Assembly (NCBI GenBank): GCA_029582165.1
Contig: CM055882.1
Coordinates: 12,788,501 to 12,852,500, forward strand
Reading direction: 5' to 3'
DNA: 64,000 bases
From: Portulaca oleracea
Lineage: Eukaryota > Streptophyta > Magnoliopsida > Caryophyllales > Portulacaceae
In this document: one piece after another, positions 46,595 through 58,006 of the stretch
Position numbering within the stretch: position 1 is the first letter of the stretch
Layout of the letters: the number at the start of each line of letters is the position of its first letter
Translations under genes and position numbers: made by a program
Notes under the pieces: model-generated
What the model was told of the DNA's origin: nothing
Databases searched by the model: none
The model's input: the letters and a program-made list of their open reading frames with translations, nothing else

Positions 46595-47522
46595 TGTAGG
46601 AGGCAAAAATTTGTCGACCAATTAAAAAATGACACGTAGAAATTAAATTGAATTTATTTGGCCAATTATTATACGCCACGTGTTAAATTAATTACGGCGG
46701 TCCATTTAATTGAACTTTAAATGGGAATGCATCCCAGCCAATAATATCATGACACGTGTCAAAGATGATGCGGAAAATATTAATTATTTCTTTATTTAAA
46801 GTTAAAGGAATAATTAATTAACTTGGGCTCAAGCCTAAAGCTCAACTCAAACCCTAGGCAACCCTATGCCTCCAGAGCTTATAAATAGAGATCATCTCCC
46901 TCATTTTTAACACACACTGCAGTCTACCCCGACGGCATTCGGCATTCTGCACTCCAGAGGCTTCAGAAGATCAAACTGCCAGCAGTCTCCAAACTGGCGT
47001 CAGGATCGAGTCCGCAAAGCTCAAGATCGAGTCTTCAAGCTTCTACCACATCAAGATCAAGAATCGCTTGAGTTCTTCACCAAGACCGCAAAGTCTTGGA
47101 AGATCGAACTACTGGCGACCTCCGCTACCAAGCGCCCAAGGACCAACGCTGCTGGCAGTTCGACCATTCTTTATATCAAAGACTACGATCATCTTCGTTT
47201 GGTTGTCGATCGAGATCAAGCACTCAAGCCCTCGCATCCAAGAACTCAAGAACTACCGCTAAGATCTTCACTATCAAGCGATCAACGCTCAGACCTTCAC
47301 CAAGAACTGCTACAAGAGTTCTTCAGCTAGGCCTGCATTTGAGATCGAGATCAAGCGTCCGCGCCCTCGGCTCATCGAAATTTCAGGAGATTGAATCAGA
47401 GGACTACTTTATTGTATTTAATATAGAGATTGTACCCACTTACATTCAAATATTAATACAAATTAATTTGTTTCTCATATTTCTTGTCTTTATTTATTTC
47501 AGGCTCGAAATTTGTGTTTACA
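46595..47522 (+). repeat. 5' LTR of the non-autonomous element
   Basis: It differs from the right LTR by many small indels concentrated in about 46930-47330, besides substitutions. TG and CA termini are intact. Confidence 0.93.
46677..46888 (+). promoter_or_regulatory. LTR promoter: two G-boxes and a TATA box
   Basis: CACGTG occurs at 46677-46682 (GCCACGTGTT) and 46753-46758 (GACACGTGTC), both in the ACGTG context bound by plant bZIP and bHLH factors and shared with abscisic-acid response elements. TATAAATAG follows at 46880-46888, about 120 bp downstream. The same arrangement is kept in the right LTR (TATA at about 50222). Stress-responsive transcription is an inference. Confidence 0.55.
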
Positions 47523-47647
47523 AATTTGGCACGCTCGGTGGGACATCTCTGCCTCTCATCTCCTTCTCCAAGAAATCAAGTTCAACATTCGACTCAAGCG
47601 ACGTGATGACACCCTAGAAAGTTGTCTTTCGACTCTCAACAAGGGGG

Positions 47648-48118
47648 ATGACTCAAGCTTCATCCCAGGGGTCAACAACTACATGTGTCACATCAAGCGG
47701 AGCAATGACTCGAAGGATTGCAACTGTCAATGTTACTATTTTTACGACGCTAGAAAAACCAACGGTGAATGCACCAACTCAATTACTTAAAAATCCAATT
47801 ACCGGCTCCATCACGTTGGGGGCAACAACTCAAAGGGCTCCTCAGTCTTGGAAGCCAACTACGATTACCTTCGGCTCAAAGCAGACTTCACCTTGTGGAC
47901 TCTTACGATTTGAGGGCTTTGAAGACCATGGCTACTCTAGTGAAGAATACTCTTCTAAAGAAGAATCTATGTTCTCGCAAGCAGAGATTGAATCTACTTA
48001 TACCTTCGTCATGACGGTGATAACAATTGGAGCTGTTAACATGGAAGAAAAGACTGCCAAGCTTGAGGCTACATTGAGAATAGAAAGCAAAGAGAAAGAC
48101 AAAAGAATCAACGAGTAA
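47648..48118 (+). CDS. Gag-leader-like frame of the non-autonomous LTR element, 156 aa
   Basis: The longest frame in the non-LTR interior. It is Thr/Ser-rich at the start, and the last ~40 residues (NMEEKTAKLEATLRIESKEK) form a charged coiled-coil helix of the kind found at the N-terminus of Gag in plant gypsy-type elements. No capsid core, zinc knuckle or enzyme domain follows; the frame ends at 48118 where the tandem repeat begins. The first codon is an ATG but there is no strong evidence that this frame is translated from it. It is most likely a remnant or short Gag-like peptide of the parent element. Confidence 0.45.
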   Translation: MTQASSQGSTTTCVTSSGAMTRRIATVNVTIFTTLEKPTVNAPTQLLKNPITGSITLGATTQRAPQSWKPTTITFGSKQTSPCGLLRFEGFEDHGYSSEEYSSKEESMFSQAEIESTYTFVMTVITIGAVNMEEKTAKLEATLRIESKEKDKRINE

Positions 48119-48119
48119 A

Positions 48120-49660
48120 GTCAATAAATTTTGAAGACTTTCCTAGTAAAAAATTCAAGACTTCCAAGTCATCCACATAAAGACTCTCAAGTCAAAAAAT
48201 CAAGATTTTCAAGTCATTCACAAAAAAAAAGACTCACAAGTCAAAATTCAAAACTTCCAAGTCATTCAAATCAAGACTCACAAGTAAAAAATTCAAGACT
48301 TCCAAGTCATCCAAAAAAGGACTCATAAGTCAGAATTCAAGACTTCCAAGTCATTCGCATCAAGACTCACAAGTCAAAAATTTAAGACTTCCAAGTCATC
48401 AACAAATTTCAAGTCAAAATCCAAGACTTCCAAGTCATCAACACCAAAGAATTACAAGTCCAAATCCCAAACTTTCAAGAAAAAGGCTCTCAAGTCACCA
48501 AAAGTAAAGACTCCCAAGTCAAAATCCAAGACTTCCAAGTCATCACCGCGAAAGAATCGTAAAAGTCCAAACCCAAGGCTTTCAAGTTAAACTCTCAAGT
48601 CACCAAAGTTAAAGACTCCCAAGTCGAAATTCAAAACTTTCAAGTCATAGACTCACAAGTCATCCAAATTTAAATCAACAAAATGAAAGACTCAAAAGTC
48701 AAGAAAAAATAAGATAATGACTTCCAAGTGAGCAATCTACAAGATTAGCAAGTCAGCAAAAATTCAAGACTCTCAAATCAACAAATTTCAAGACTCTCAA
48801 GTCACTAAATTCACCGATTTCCAAGTTCACAAAAATTAAAGACTTTCAAGTCCACAAAAATTCGAGATTTTCAAATCAACAAACTTCAAGACTTTTAAGT
48901 CACAAAATCCATTGACTTCCAAGTCAACGACACTATAAAGACATCCAAGTTAGTCGAACTCCCGTATCAACAAGTCTCCTGACTTCCAAGTCGACAAAAT
49001 GAAAGACTCACAAGTCAACCAAATTCAAATTAACAAAATGAAAGGGCTCACAAGTCAAGATCACGACTTCCAAATCAATAAAATTCGAGATTCCCATATC
49101 AACGATGCATACGACTCTTACGTCAGCAAATCCAAAGACTTTCAAGTCAACAAACTTCAGACTCTTAAGTCATCAAACCAATCGACTTCCAAGTCAGCCA
49201 AATTCAAGACTACCAAGTCGTCAAAATCAAATTTTAAGGTGAAGAAAAACAATTACTCCTAGGTCACCACAAAAAAGACTCACAAGTCACTCCTGACAAA
49301 AGATTCACGAGTTCACAACTCCTAAGTCAAAATGAATGACTCATACGCTAGCAAAATTCAATGACTCGCAAGTCAACAGGATGCAGGACTCCCAAATCAA
49401 GAAAGTTAAAGGCTCATAGGTCAACGGGATGAAGGACTCCCAAGTCAAGATAGATAAAGACTCATAAATTAATTAGAGAGACTCTTAAGTCAGTAAAGTC
49501 CATAGTTCACTCGTGCAAGACTCCAAAGTCAACAAGGTTAAAGACTTTTACGTCATCACAACAAAGACTCTCAAGTCAAAAGTGCAAAAAAAAAAAAGGA
49601 TCGACTTCCAAATCATCAAAATTTTCGGCTTTCAAGTCGCACTCTGACTTGCCAAGATCT
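48120..49660 (+). repeat. CAAGTC-containing minisatellite, ~45-bp unit made of two ~22-bp halves
   Basis: A dense array of GACTCACAAGTC and GACTTCCAAGTC half-units separated by A-rich spacers (AAAATTCAA and similar). In the first ~250 bp the full unit is close to 45 bp, or 15 codons, and keeps a frame with the recurring peptide KDSQVKNSRLPSHP. Further right the array decays and frames break. Total length is about 1.5 kb. It fills most of the element interior. Confidence 0.85.
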
Positions 49661-49936
49661 TCATGTTAGTGGTTTGCTTCAAGTAAGCACCATCAACATG
49701 ATACTCAGGCTGGTTGACAACTTCATTCAAGCATGCAATGTGGGGGCATCGTAGTCGTGTTGGTTGAATTCTGCTTCAAGATGACATCCTCGTCTTTTAA
49801 ATCAGCGGCGCACTCCATTTGGCCCAGCTGAAATTTAGTCACAATAGTATGCCCACTAGATACAAATTATATTCAAGACTCAGCCGCTTCAAACACTCAA
49901 AATTCGTGTTCGCGACCGACTCTCGAAGGGGGCATC

Positions 49937-50892
49937 TGTAGGAGGCAAAAATTTGTCGACCAATTAAAAAATGACACGTAGAAATTAAATTGAATTTATT
50001 TGGCCAATTATTATACGCCACGTGTTCAATTAATTACGGCAGTCCATTTAATTGAACTTTAAATGGGAATGCATCCCAGCCAATAATATCATGACACGTG
50101 TCAAAGATGATTCGGAAAATATTAATTATTTCTTTATTTAAAGTTAAAGGAATAATTATTTAACTTGGGCCCAAGCCCAAAGCCCAACTCAAACCCTAGG
50201 CAACCCTATGCCTCCAGAGCTTATAAATAGAGATCATCTCCCTCATTTTCAACACACACTACAGTCTACCCCCGACGACATTCGACATTCTACACTCCAG
50301 AGGTTTCAGAAGATCAAATTGCCAGCAGTCTCCAGCTACCAAGCGTCAATGATCGAAGTCTGCAAAAGCTCAAGATCGAGTCTTCAAGCTTCTACCACAT
50401 CAAGATCAAGAACTACTTCAGAGTTCTTCACCAAGACCTGCAAAGTCTTCAGAAGATCGAACTACAAGCAACCTCCAGCTACCAAGCGCCAAGGACCAAC
50501 GTCTGCTAGTTCGACAGCTTCTGTTCTTTATATCAAAGACTGCAGTCATCTTCTTCGTTTGGTTCGTCGATCGAGATCAAGCACTCAAGCCCTTGCATCC
50601 AAGAACCTGAAGAACTACTGCTTAAGATCTTCAGCTATCAAGCAAGGATCAACGTTCAAGACCTTCAGCTCAAGAATTGCTACAAGAGTTCTTCAGCTAG
50701 GCCTGCATTTGAGATCGAGATCAAGCGTCTACGCCCTCGGCTCACCGAAATTTCAGGAGATTGAATCAGAGGACTACTTTATTGTATTTAATACAGAGAT
50801 TGTACCCGCTTACATTCAAATATTAATACAAATTAATTTGTTTCTCATATTTCTTGTCTTTATTTATTTCAGACTCGAAATTTGTGTTTACA
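49937..50892 (+). repeat. 3' LTR of the non-autonomous element
   Basis: 28 bp longer than the left copy. It carries several G-to-A or C-to-T differences relative to the left LTR (for example ACATTCGACATT against GCATTCGGCATT). Confidence 0.93.
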
Positions 50893-51540
50893 ATGAGGCT
50901 GTCATTTGATTATAGGTTTACCGCCCATATTCTAAGCTAACCATCAGAATTTAAATCTCGGTTCAAGTAAAAAACTTTACGTAGAAATTGTAAAATTGAT
51001 GAGTAATAACTAAAATTGTAAAATTGATTAGTCATGCTTAACTTACATGTTAATACTTATTCTTTATTTTCAACTTGTAAGCTTGCTCTTTAGATATGGG
51101 TGCCATGGGCAGTTTACTCATCTTTTTTTTTGAAAAAAATGTCATTTTGAAGAATTGGGATTTATAAAAAGCAATAGTACTTAATGAACGCAAATTACAG
51201 TCATTGAAAAAAACACATATTACCTTATTATAACCGGATAATTATGTTGTGAATGACGATAAGTAGCAATCTATAAAAAGTACTAACAAATATTGTAATA
51301 AAATTATAGTATTATTAAGCAATAGATATTATAAGAAGTAAAAAGTTAATTAAAGTGGAGATAATGTGGAAAAGATAAAATTATAAAATATAACAATCCT
51401 TCAGTATAAATTGTAGGATGAACATTGCTATAAGAACTTCCTTGGAGATAATTAATAGTACGCAGGATGGGTAAATTTTATAAAGAAGGTAAGCAGACAA
51501 CTGGGTGTCCTCATTTCAAGAATAACAACTATAACTAATA

Positions 51541-51745
51541 ATATATTAATTATTAATTTTAGGAGGATGTCATGATAGAAGGATCCTTAAGTACTTAATG
51601 TATCTTGTTTATTCGAGTTTTAAAAAAATAATATATTAATTAAGGTATTTTATGATAGAAGGATCCCCCAAATATTTAATGTATCTTGTTTACCTGAATT
51701 TTAAAAAATAGTATATTAATTAAGGTATTTATGATAGAAGGTAAG
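51541..51745. repeat. Direct repeats of ~95 bp, two to three copies
   Basis: ATATTAATTAAGGTATTT-ATGATAGAAGGATCC followed by TTAATGTATCTTGTTTA-TTTTAAAAAATA recurs at about 51555, 51640 and (partial) 51710. Confidence 0.7.
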
Positions 51746-51960
51746 CAAGTTAGCTTACTGGGCCTATTTTAGGTATAATTAACTACTAACAAGTTTTATA
51801 AATCAGGAGTCAGGACAAAAGCTGAGTATGAAATTACCCATGACAAAGTAATCAATAAATCCTACAATTTTCACACATGATATAGTTTTGCTTTCACCAA
51901 GATTCAAAAACTTGGTGAGAAGCTTGAAAGATAAAGTGGCTACCATCATCAAGCAAACAA

Positions 51961-52293
51961 TTACTCGGAGGTACCCCAATATTTGGGAAAACTATTTTTT
52001 GGTACAACTTTTCAAAACTCATTTTGAGGTACTTCTACTTTTTGAGTTAGTAATTATTTGGTGTTTTTCCGGCCATCAATTTTATTAAGTGACCGAAATA
52101 CCCTTATTCTTCTTCTTTAAAGTTATTTCTTAAAAAAAGGAAGAACGAGGGTATTTCGGTCACTTAACTAAATAGATGACCGAAAAAGTACCTAATAATT
52201 TCTAACCCAAAAAGTAAGGGTATCCCAAAATTAGTTTTGAAAAGTTGGAGTACATAAAAACATTTCACCAAAAGTTAGGGTACCTCCGAGTAA
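51961..52293. mobile_element. Fold-back MITE
   Basis: The ends TTACTCGGAGGTACCCCAA and (reverse) TTACTCGGAGGTACCCTAA are near-perfect inverted repeats, and inner segments (GACCGAAATACCCT and AGGGTATTTCGGTC) also pair. No clear target duplication. It is 333 bp and non-coding. Confidence 0.75.
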
Positions 52294-52529
52294 TTTCTGG
52301 GCTACAGCTCTATAGGTAGAATCCACATTTCTGGGCTGAACCAGCGAACTTTATCAGTTAAAAATTTAGCTACCAGCCACACTATGGAAACCATATCTTA
52401 CAAAAACTGTGTGACAACAAGAGTGAGCACACACGATAATAGATCCCCAGTTCCTGAATCCTACAACAGCAATAGTGCAGCAACATATGACTATGATACA
52501 AGACATGGACTTTCAAAATGGAGATCGAC

Positions 52530-55500
52530 TCAAGGTTGGGTGTTGGGCAGTTTTGAGAGAACAGAATGCTCAGGCTTGTGATCACACTCGTAATCTAGAT
52601 GCACAAATGCACGCTCCACTTCTGGGAGCTTTTCGATCTTTATCTGCAACGACTCTCCTATGGCGTGGGCTTCTTTCAGGGGCAAATCCTCTGGCAGCTC
52701 GATGTCAACCTGTTTTTGTCACAAACAGTTTGCAGAATAAGGGTCAGAAATTGATCAATTTGGTTTTGCAGGTTTTTTTTTTTTGGGGGGGGGGGTGTTT
52801 ATGCTTAATTACGTATAGCCAAAATGGTGAAAGAAGAGAGTGAGTGAGTGACCTCGACAAAGTAGAGGGCACCAAAGGTGTATGCTCGGACTGTGTCAAC
52901 CCGTTTGATTTCAGGAGTATGCCTTATGACTAAGTATGTCAGCTTCTGTAGGACTTCGGGAGGTGCTGCTTGTCCCACCAAAGAAACTGCAGTCTCATGA
53001 ACAACAAGGTAATCAATTGTCACTGAATACAGACCCTCAATGTGGGTCCCGCTTTCGTGGGTCTAGGAAGATCAAATGGAGTAGTGAACAGTCTTACCTC
53101 AGCAAACATCACTGTCTGTTGAGTCACATATTTCTATAAACACGGTGTTTTGTGGACATGGCATTACATAAACTGATAAAAGACAGGAAAAGGGGGGTGT
53201 TTTTAACCTGCATTTTCCAAAACAGTCCCAGACCAGTTTGTGATGGTATAAACTGCCAGAATAACAGCACCAACAGGGTCAATCCACCAGTAAAATCTGT
53301 CACCAAGGATCGCGGCAATTAACCCAACAACATTCGTCACCACATCAAAGTAATGATCCTGCAAATTAATCATACCGTCAGAGCCACAGCAATGCCATTT
53401 AGAGAGTAAAAAGATCACTGCTAAGATCATTTAACCGTTAGAGTATAAAACGACATTGGACCTTCAACTATCGAGTTAAACTTTTAGTTGAGATGGTTTC
53501 ACATAGCAAGTACCTTTGCATAAGCACGGACAATTTTGTTCCCTGAGCTTCTGCAGTAAATCCAGAGGACAAGTTTTACGGCAGTGGCAGTAAGCATAAT
53601 TGAATACAGCCACAGTAATTGCTCCTCGTTCATCTTTGGACTTGGCTCGTTTTTAAAAAGCTGTTGTACAGCTTCAATTAGGACCTGAAACCCTGCGTCG
53701 AAAATTTACTCTTAAGAACAATTTTTTCGTGTTCTGTCACTCAAACATTTCAAAGAAGAGAAGCAAAAGACGAACGTACCAAGAGTAGCCATGACAGCAG
53801 CAAAGATGACAATTCCAACAGGTTGAACTCTAAGTTTGCCGATAGGTTACTGGTAGATATTGATGTCCTTCATTGACAAATGTGTGAACCAAAGAATACC
53901 ACCGGCCATGAGATCTAACAACGAGTCTAGGGTTGATGCTGCTATTGCTAGAGACCCACTTCTTACGGTAGCATATATCTGCATTCATACGATGTACTTT
54001 ATCATGTAAGGCTTAAACGGGCCAAATGTGTGACTAAAGAACACTCGAGCTAGGTTTAGCTTGGTTCGAAGTGCCAAACATGGGTATATCCGAGTGTCTA
54101 ATGAGGTCATACTCAACAAATTTTGCGCCTTTTGGTCCAAAATAAAGTTCAAAGGTTGCAATAGGTTGGGCCGTCAGAGTGCTAAGGTTCGATGATGGTT
54201 TTATACTCAACATGCCCACTTACGTAAATGACCTTTGGGATTGAAGTGCCGATGCTACAAAGGCCCCTTAACCGTGCAAAATAAACATGGGGTCTGTTGA
54301 TATTAGAATTTGAGACGTCTCATCCAAATGACTCTAATGTCATGTGGAACTATCTTAACCAAACATTTAAGCTAATAATTGAAGACCCAGTGACGATTTT
54401 ATACTCAACAAATTGAAACGAAGAGTTGGAGGAATACACAACGGCATTACCTTGAGCAAGAGCAAGATGATATTGGCCCAATTGGATATATTCATTGCTC
54501 TCTCGTGTTGTGCTTGTTCATTCAATTCTTCTTCTTCATCAATATCAGGGGGGATTTCTAGAGAATCCACCTCCTCGAAAGATTTCAGTGTGGAAACCTG
54601 TCGTTCATAGTATTCCTTCTCCGCTGAAACAATGCAAGTCATCACTCAATAAACACATACTAGATGAAAAACAAATGAAGCTTTGAAAATACTGACTAGT
54701 TCTCCTTACAACTCAAGAACATATTAAATGGTAATTAAGAACCTATACATATATAAATACTGGTTCTTTCAATTTCTCAAGAAAAAAGACAAGATGGTAT
54801 TCATGGTATCGACAACTTAAGAACACGACCAATGTGGGTCTCACCGGAAGTAGGATCATTGGTAATCTAGATATACATATATGAATAGTCTTACCCCCTA
54901 GCAACCAGCAACTCTAAATATGCACCTTCATAGTGGGTTCCTAATAAGTTGGTCCACATTAAGATTATGACTTAATACAAAGGATTAAGACCATTAATTC
55001 GTCCAAACTCAGAATCATAGTTTGAGAAAAAAGAATCATAGTTACCAAGAACGCTTACTGATGAGCTACTCATCACAAAAATATTGAATCCTAACATATC
55101 ACATATAAAGTTCAATCTAAATTAGGCCTCAATCACCTCGACCGGAGAACCATATCACTAGGAACAAACATTCACATACTATATACATTACTTGAGGACA
55201 AGTATTTTGAAAGGTAAACAAGCTAGCCAACTGGACCTTATTTCAAGTTAACTACCAACAACTCTACTACCAGGATAAGACATAAGCATGTGCAACACTA
55301 AAATAGTCCTCGCTCCGATCCATATATACAATGAGTTGCTATATACAATCAGCATCATTAGATTCGTAACAAAAAATAAGGTAAGAAATTGGAAACCGTG
55401 AAAGTCAAAATTACGATAATTAATATGGAACGGACGGAATAGCAAATTAACCAAGAAGTAAGCAACAAGTTTATGGTGATAATGTAAGTGGGATTTTGAC

Positions 55501-55735
55501 ATTCACCTTCAACAAGGCCTTTGGTTCTTGAAAGATCAAGATCATAAGGAGACTCAGGATCGATCCCGGGTCGAACTTTTGCAGGGAGTTTAGAGAAGAA
55601 ATCATTCCTAAGATTTGTGTAAGTGTAAACACAACCACCTCTTCCATTCACATTGTTGCTGTCTTGTTCTTCTTGTTGGCCTTTTGTTGATAACAATGGT
55701 GTTTTGGCATATTCCAAATCATCCCCTCTTTTCAT
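52530..55735 (-). pseudogene. Manganese-type cation diffusion facilitator (metal tolerance protein, MTP9/10/11-like) with a premature stop
   Basis: Seven exons with clean GT-AG borders: 55735-55507, 54623-54451, 53978-53780, 53692-53514, 53358-53208, 52986-52853, 52709-52530. Together they make 415 codons in a continuous phase, the usual length for plant Mn-CDF proteins. Landmarks are YYERQ-STLKSFEEVDSLE (cytosolic N-terminus), DSLLDLMAGGILW (first metal-site DxxxD in membrane helix 2), DHYFDVVTN (second DxxxD, helix 5) and a C-terminal cytosolic domain ending LPNTQP. Relatives move Mn2+ into Golgi, prevacuolar or vacuolar compartments in exchange for protons. One lesion is visible: an in-frame TAA (plus strand 53847-53849) in exon 3, where the family has Tyr before the conserved PIGKLRVQP. 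Everything else looks intact, so this is a very recent pseudogene, a null allele or a base error. Intron 1 contains a decayed Stowaway-like repeat near 55304-55440. Confidence 0.88.
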
Positions 55736-56611
55736 TCTCAGAAACCCAGAATTTGTATTTTGTTTTCTTCAACTTCAAGTGCAAGGAAACAAGGCTGGTT
55801 GATATGTTGAATCACTCACAAATATCCCTGAGGAAAAAGAAAAATAATGAAGGAACAATAAATGTCAGAATTGAAAATAACTAATTGTTCAGAAAGATCA
55901 AAGCTTTCTTACCAAAAAAATGAACCCAGATGAAGAAAAAGAAGAAGGAGAACTAACCTCAGAAAACCCATAAAATATTTTCCCCTGTTTCTTTACAAAT
56001 TTGAGGGAGCAAAACAGGGAAAAGAATATCAAATATTTGGAAGGTCAATCAGTATGGAGCATGAAGATGGGTGTGTGTTTTATGTAATTTCCATGCAGAC
56101 GAATATATTTATGACAAAAATATGGAAAGCAACAGGAGGATGAAGGGGGAAAAAATAATATAATTATGTAAATTTGATTGTTATTTATTTATTATATTTA
56201 TTTATTTATTTATCTAAACAGGGGTATTGATGGCATTATTGTGTGGGCATATGGCAGGACATAAGGAAAGGAGGCCTACCACTTAGAAAATTTGACCACT
56301 TCAGTGATTTTTCATAGGATTAGGACAACACCAACAACAATGACCAATTCTTTAGGGTCACCAAATCTACCAAATTAGTACTCTAATTAAACTTTTTTCC
56401 TAGGCTTTTGTGTCCCCTTTTTTGGATTCTTGTACTATGGATAAAATAACTTTGTCACTCTTTCTTTATTTATTTGTTATTTTAGAAGTTTGAGAAGATA
56501 TTAAGGTAAATTTAATACCAAAGAGAAAAAATATTATAAAATTATTTAAATTAATAATAATTAATTATGAGGGAGGGAGAATATATTGATGTAAAATTGA
56601 TAAATGTTAAC
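55736..56611. other. Promoter side of the MTP gene, no other gene seen
   Basis: TTTA-rich repeats lie at 56180-56215. The 5' UTR of the minus-strand gene probably lies at 55736-56050. Confidence 0.4.
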
Positions 56612-56614
56612 TAA

Positions 56615-56874
56615 GGCCCCATTCTTTTATACTTTTATACAGTGCTAACTGCGGTGAGTGTAGAGAGCGATATGGTAAGTTGCATAAGTTGCGAGTATAG
56701 TGCGGTAAGTTGCAGTTAGTTGTGGTAAGTTGTGGTGGAAATTAAAAAGTATGTGTTGAAATATATTAATTAAAAAAGGGATTGTGGTAAGTTGTGGTTG
56801 ATTGTGGTAAGTTGTGGTGAGTTACGGTAACTTGCGGTATTGCAAAGTGCGGTATCGTATAAAAGAATGGGGCC
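56615..56874. mobile_element. PIF/Harbinger MITE with perfect 18-bp TIRs
   Basis: GGCCCCATTCTTTTATAC occurs at the left end and as an exact reverse complement at the right end, flanked by TAA (56612-56614 and 56875-56877). The interior has repeated GCGGTAAGTTG phrases. It is 260 bp, non-coding, and its intact ends suggest recent insertion. Confidence 0.9.
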
Positions 56875-57174
56875 TAAGTAGACAAATAGATAGGGATGAG
56901 GGGAGCAAGGTTGTTAGAATTAGGATTTTAGTTAGGATCGCAATCGTAAAATTGGATCAAGAATACAATAGGAAAATATTAAAAAACAAAGTTTTATGAT
57001 AGTTAAAATCTTAACAAATATTCACTAGGAATGAAGCAATATGTTTAATTATATATCACTGGATAACTTTAATACAAAATTTATATTGTCATGATCAAAT
57101 TTTAAAGATGATAATATGCGCAAATATTATCAAATTCACAGCGAATTGCTGATAGAAATTGTTGGATCATAGAA

Positions 57175-57560
57175 GGATTATTGGAACGTAACGAGCTGTA
57201 CTTTACCCTTTGTTTGAAATAACGAACCAAACAAATTTTGTTGTAACTAACGAACCATACTCGTATTATTGTAATTTCCAGCAAACCGCCACCGAGTCCA
57301 ACTCGTCGGAGTTGTGACATGGCGGTGGCGGATGCTGACATGTCATTTTTTCGCCAAAAAAAAGAAAGAAAAATGTCAGGGAGTGTGTTTCCCATGCCAA
57401 CTAAGCTCTCCTCTCTCCTCTCTCCTCTCTCCTACCTAATACACCCAACCCCCCTCTTTTAATTTTCACCCAACCCCCCTTTTTTAATTTTCACTGCCCT
57501 AAATCTTCTTCCCCTGACTATTCCATAGACAATTCAACCCCAAAACCCTAACTGGAAATT
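57175..57560 (+). repeat. Left terminal inverted repeat of the MULE
   Basis: About 386 bp. It matches the right TIR closely but carries an extra copy of a ~30-bp CACCCAACCCCCCTTTTTTAATTTT unit near 57465-57490 and a few extra bases in the A-rich part. It contains spaced AACGAACCA motifs and a GCCACCGAGTCC-GGCGGTGGCGG block. Confidence 0.93.
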
Positions 57561-57592
57561 GCGAAGTTGGTTGGACGACATTCAAGATTGAA

Positions 57593-58006
57593 ATGGATGA
57601 TGATGATGTTACTGTTATGCTTCACCATGGTGGAAAATTTGTATTTGTTGGGGATAAGGAGTTGGAGTATGTGGGCGGTAAAGTTACGAAATATTGGCCT
57701 GTGGATATTGACACGGTGACAGACTTGGAAATGCTTAGTTATGCTAAGACGTTGGGGTATCGAAATGTAGAGAGGGTGAACTATCTCATCCCTGGGATGA
57801 GTTTGTTTGAGGGTTTGAGGAGTTGTAAGGGGGATTTGCAGTCGCTGGATATGTTGGAGGCTGCAAAGCTTGAGAAGCACCTAGAGGTTTATTTGGAACA
57901 CTCGGTTGATATGGTTGAAGATGGTCACCATACCTTTGCCTCCCAAGTCCAGTGGGGATGTCACCTGCTAAAAATAGGGTCAAGCGCCAAGCGAAAAGGA
58001 AATTAG
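57593..58006 (+). CDS. MULE transposase N-terminal part: PB1-like domain
   Basis: The ATG at 57593 lies 33 bp inside the left TIR. The 137-codon frame begins MDDDDVTVMLHHGGKFVFVG and matches the PB1-like domain found at the N-terminus of many plant MULE transposases: HHGG-F, YVGGKVTKYWPVDIDT, SYAKTLGYRNVERVNYLIPG, then a GLRSCKGD and EVYLEHSVD segment. It overlaps the next frame, which is open from 57919. Either a 1-2-base indel in about 57920-58000 split one gene in two, or an unrecognised splice joins them. The last ~15 residues of this frame do not look like family sequence, which favours an indel. Confidence 0.85.
   Translation: MDDDDVTVMLHHGGKFVFVGDKELEYVGGKVTKYWPVDIDTVTDLEMLSYAKTLGYRNVERVNYLIPGMSLFEGLRSCKGDLQSLDMLEAAKLEKHLEVYLEHSVDMVEDGHHTFASQVQWGCHLLKIGSSAKRKGN

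Larger units (their letters stand above)
46595..50892 (+). mobile_element. Non-autonomous LTR retrotransposon with minisatellite interior
   Basis: LTRs of 928 bp (46595-47522) and 956 bp (49937-50892) begin TGTAGGAGGC and end GTGTTTACA. Perfect 5-bp target duplications ATGAG flank it (46590-46594 and 50893-50897). After the 5' LTR comes AATTTGGCACGCTCGGTGGGAC, a primer-site region typical of many plant gypsy-type elements. Before the 3' LTR is the purine tract GAAGGGGGCATC. The 2.4-kb interior encodes no protease, RT or integrase; it has a short gag-leader-like frame and then about 1.5 kb of CAAGTC-containing tandem repeats. It must depend on proteins from another element. Confidence 0.93.
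50898..52529. other. AT-rich spacer between LTR element and MTP gene
   Basis: No gene is seen. It contains the short direct repeats and fold-back MITE listed separately. Confidence 0.5.

Noticed and set aside
47096..47617. Ser/Arg-rich frames in both LTRs (also 50208-50909)
   Set aside because: They span the LTR leader and end, differ by indels between the two LTRs, and are not conserved as protein.
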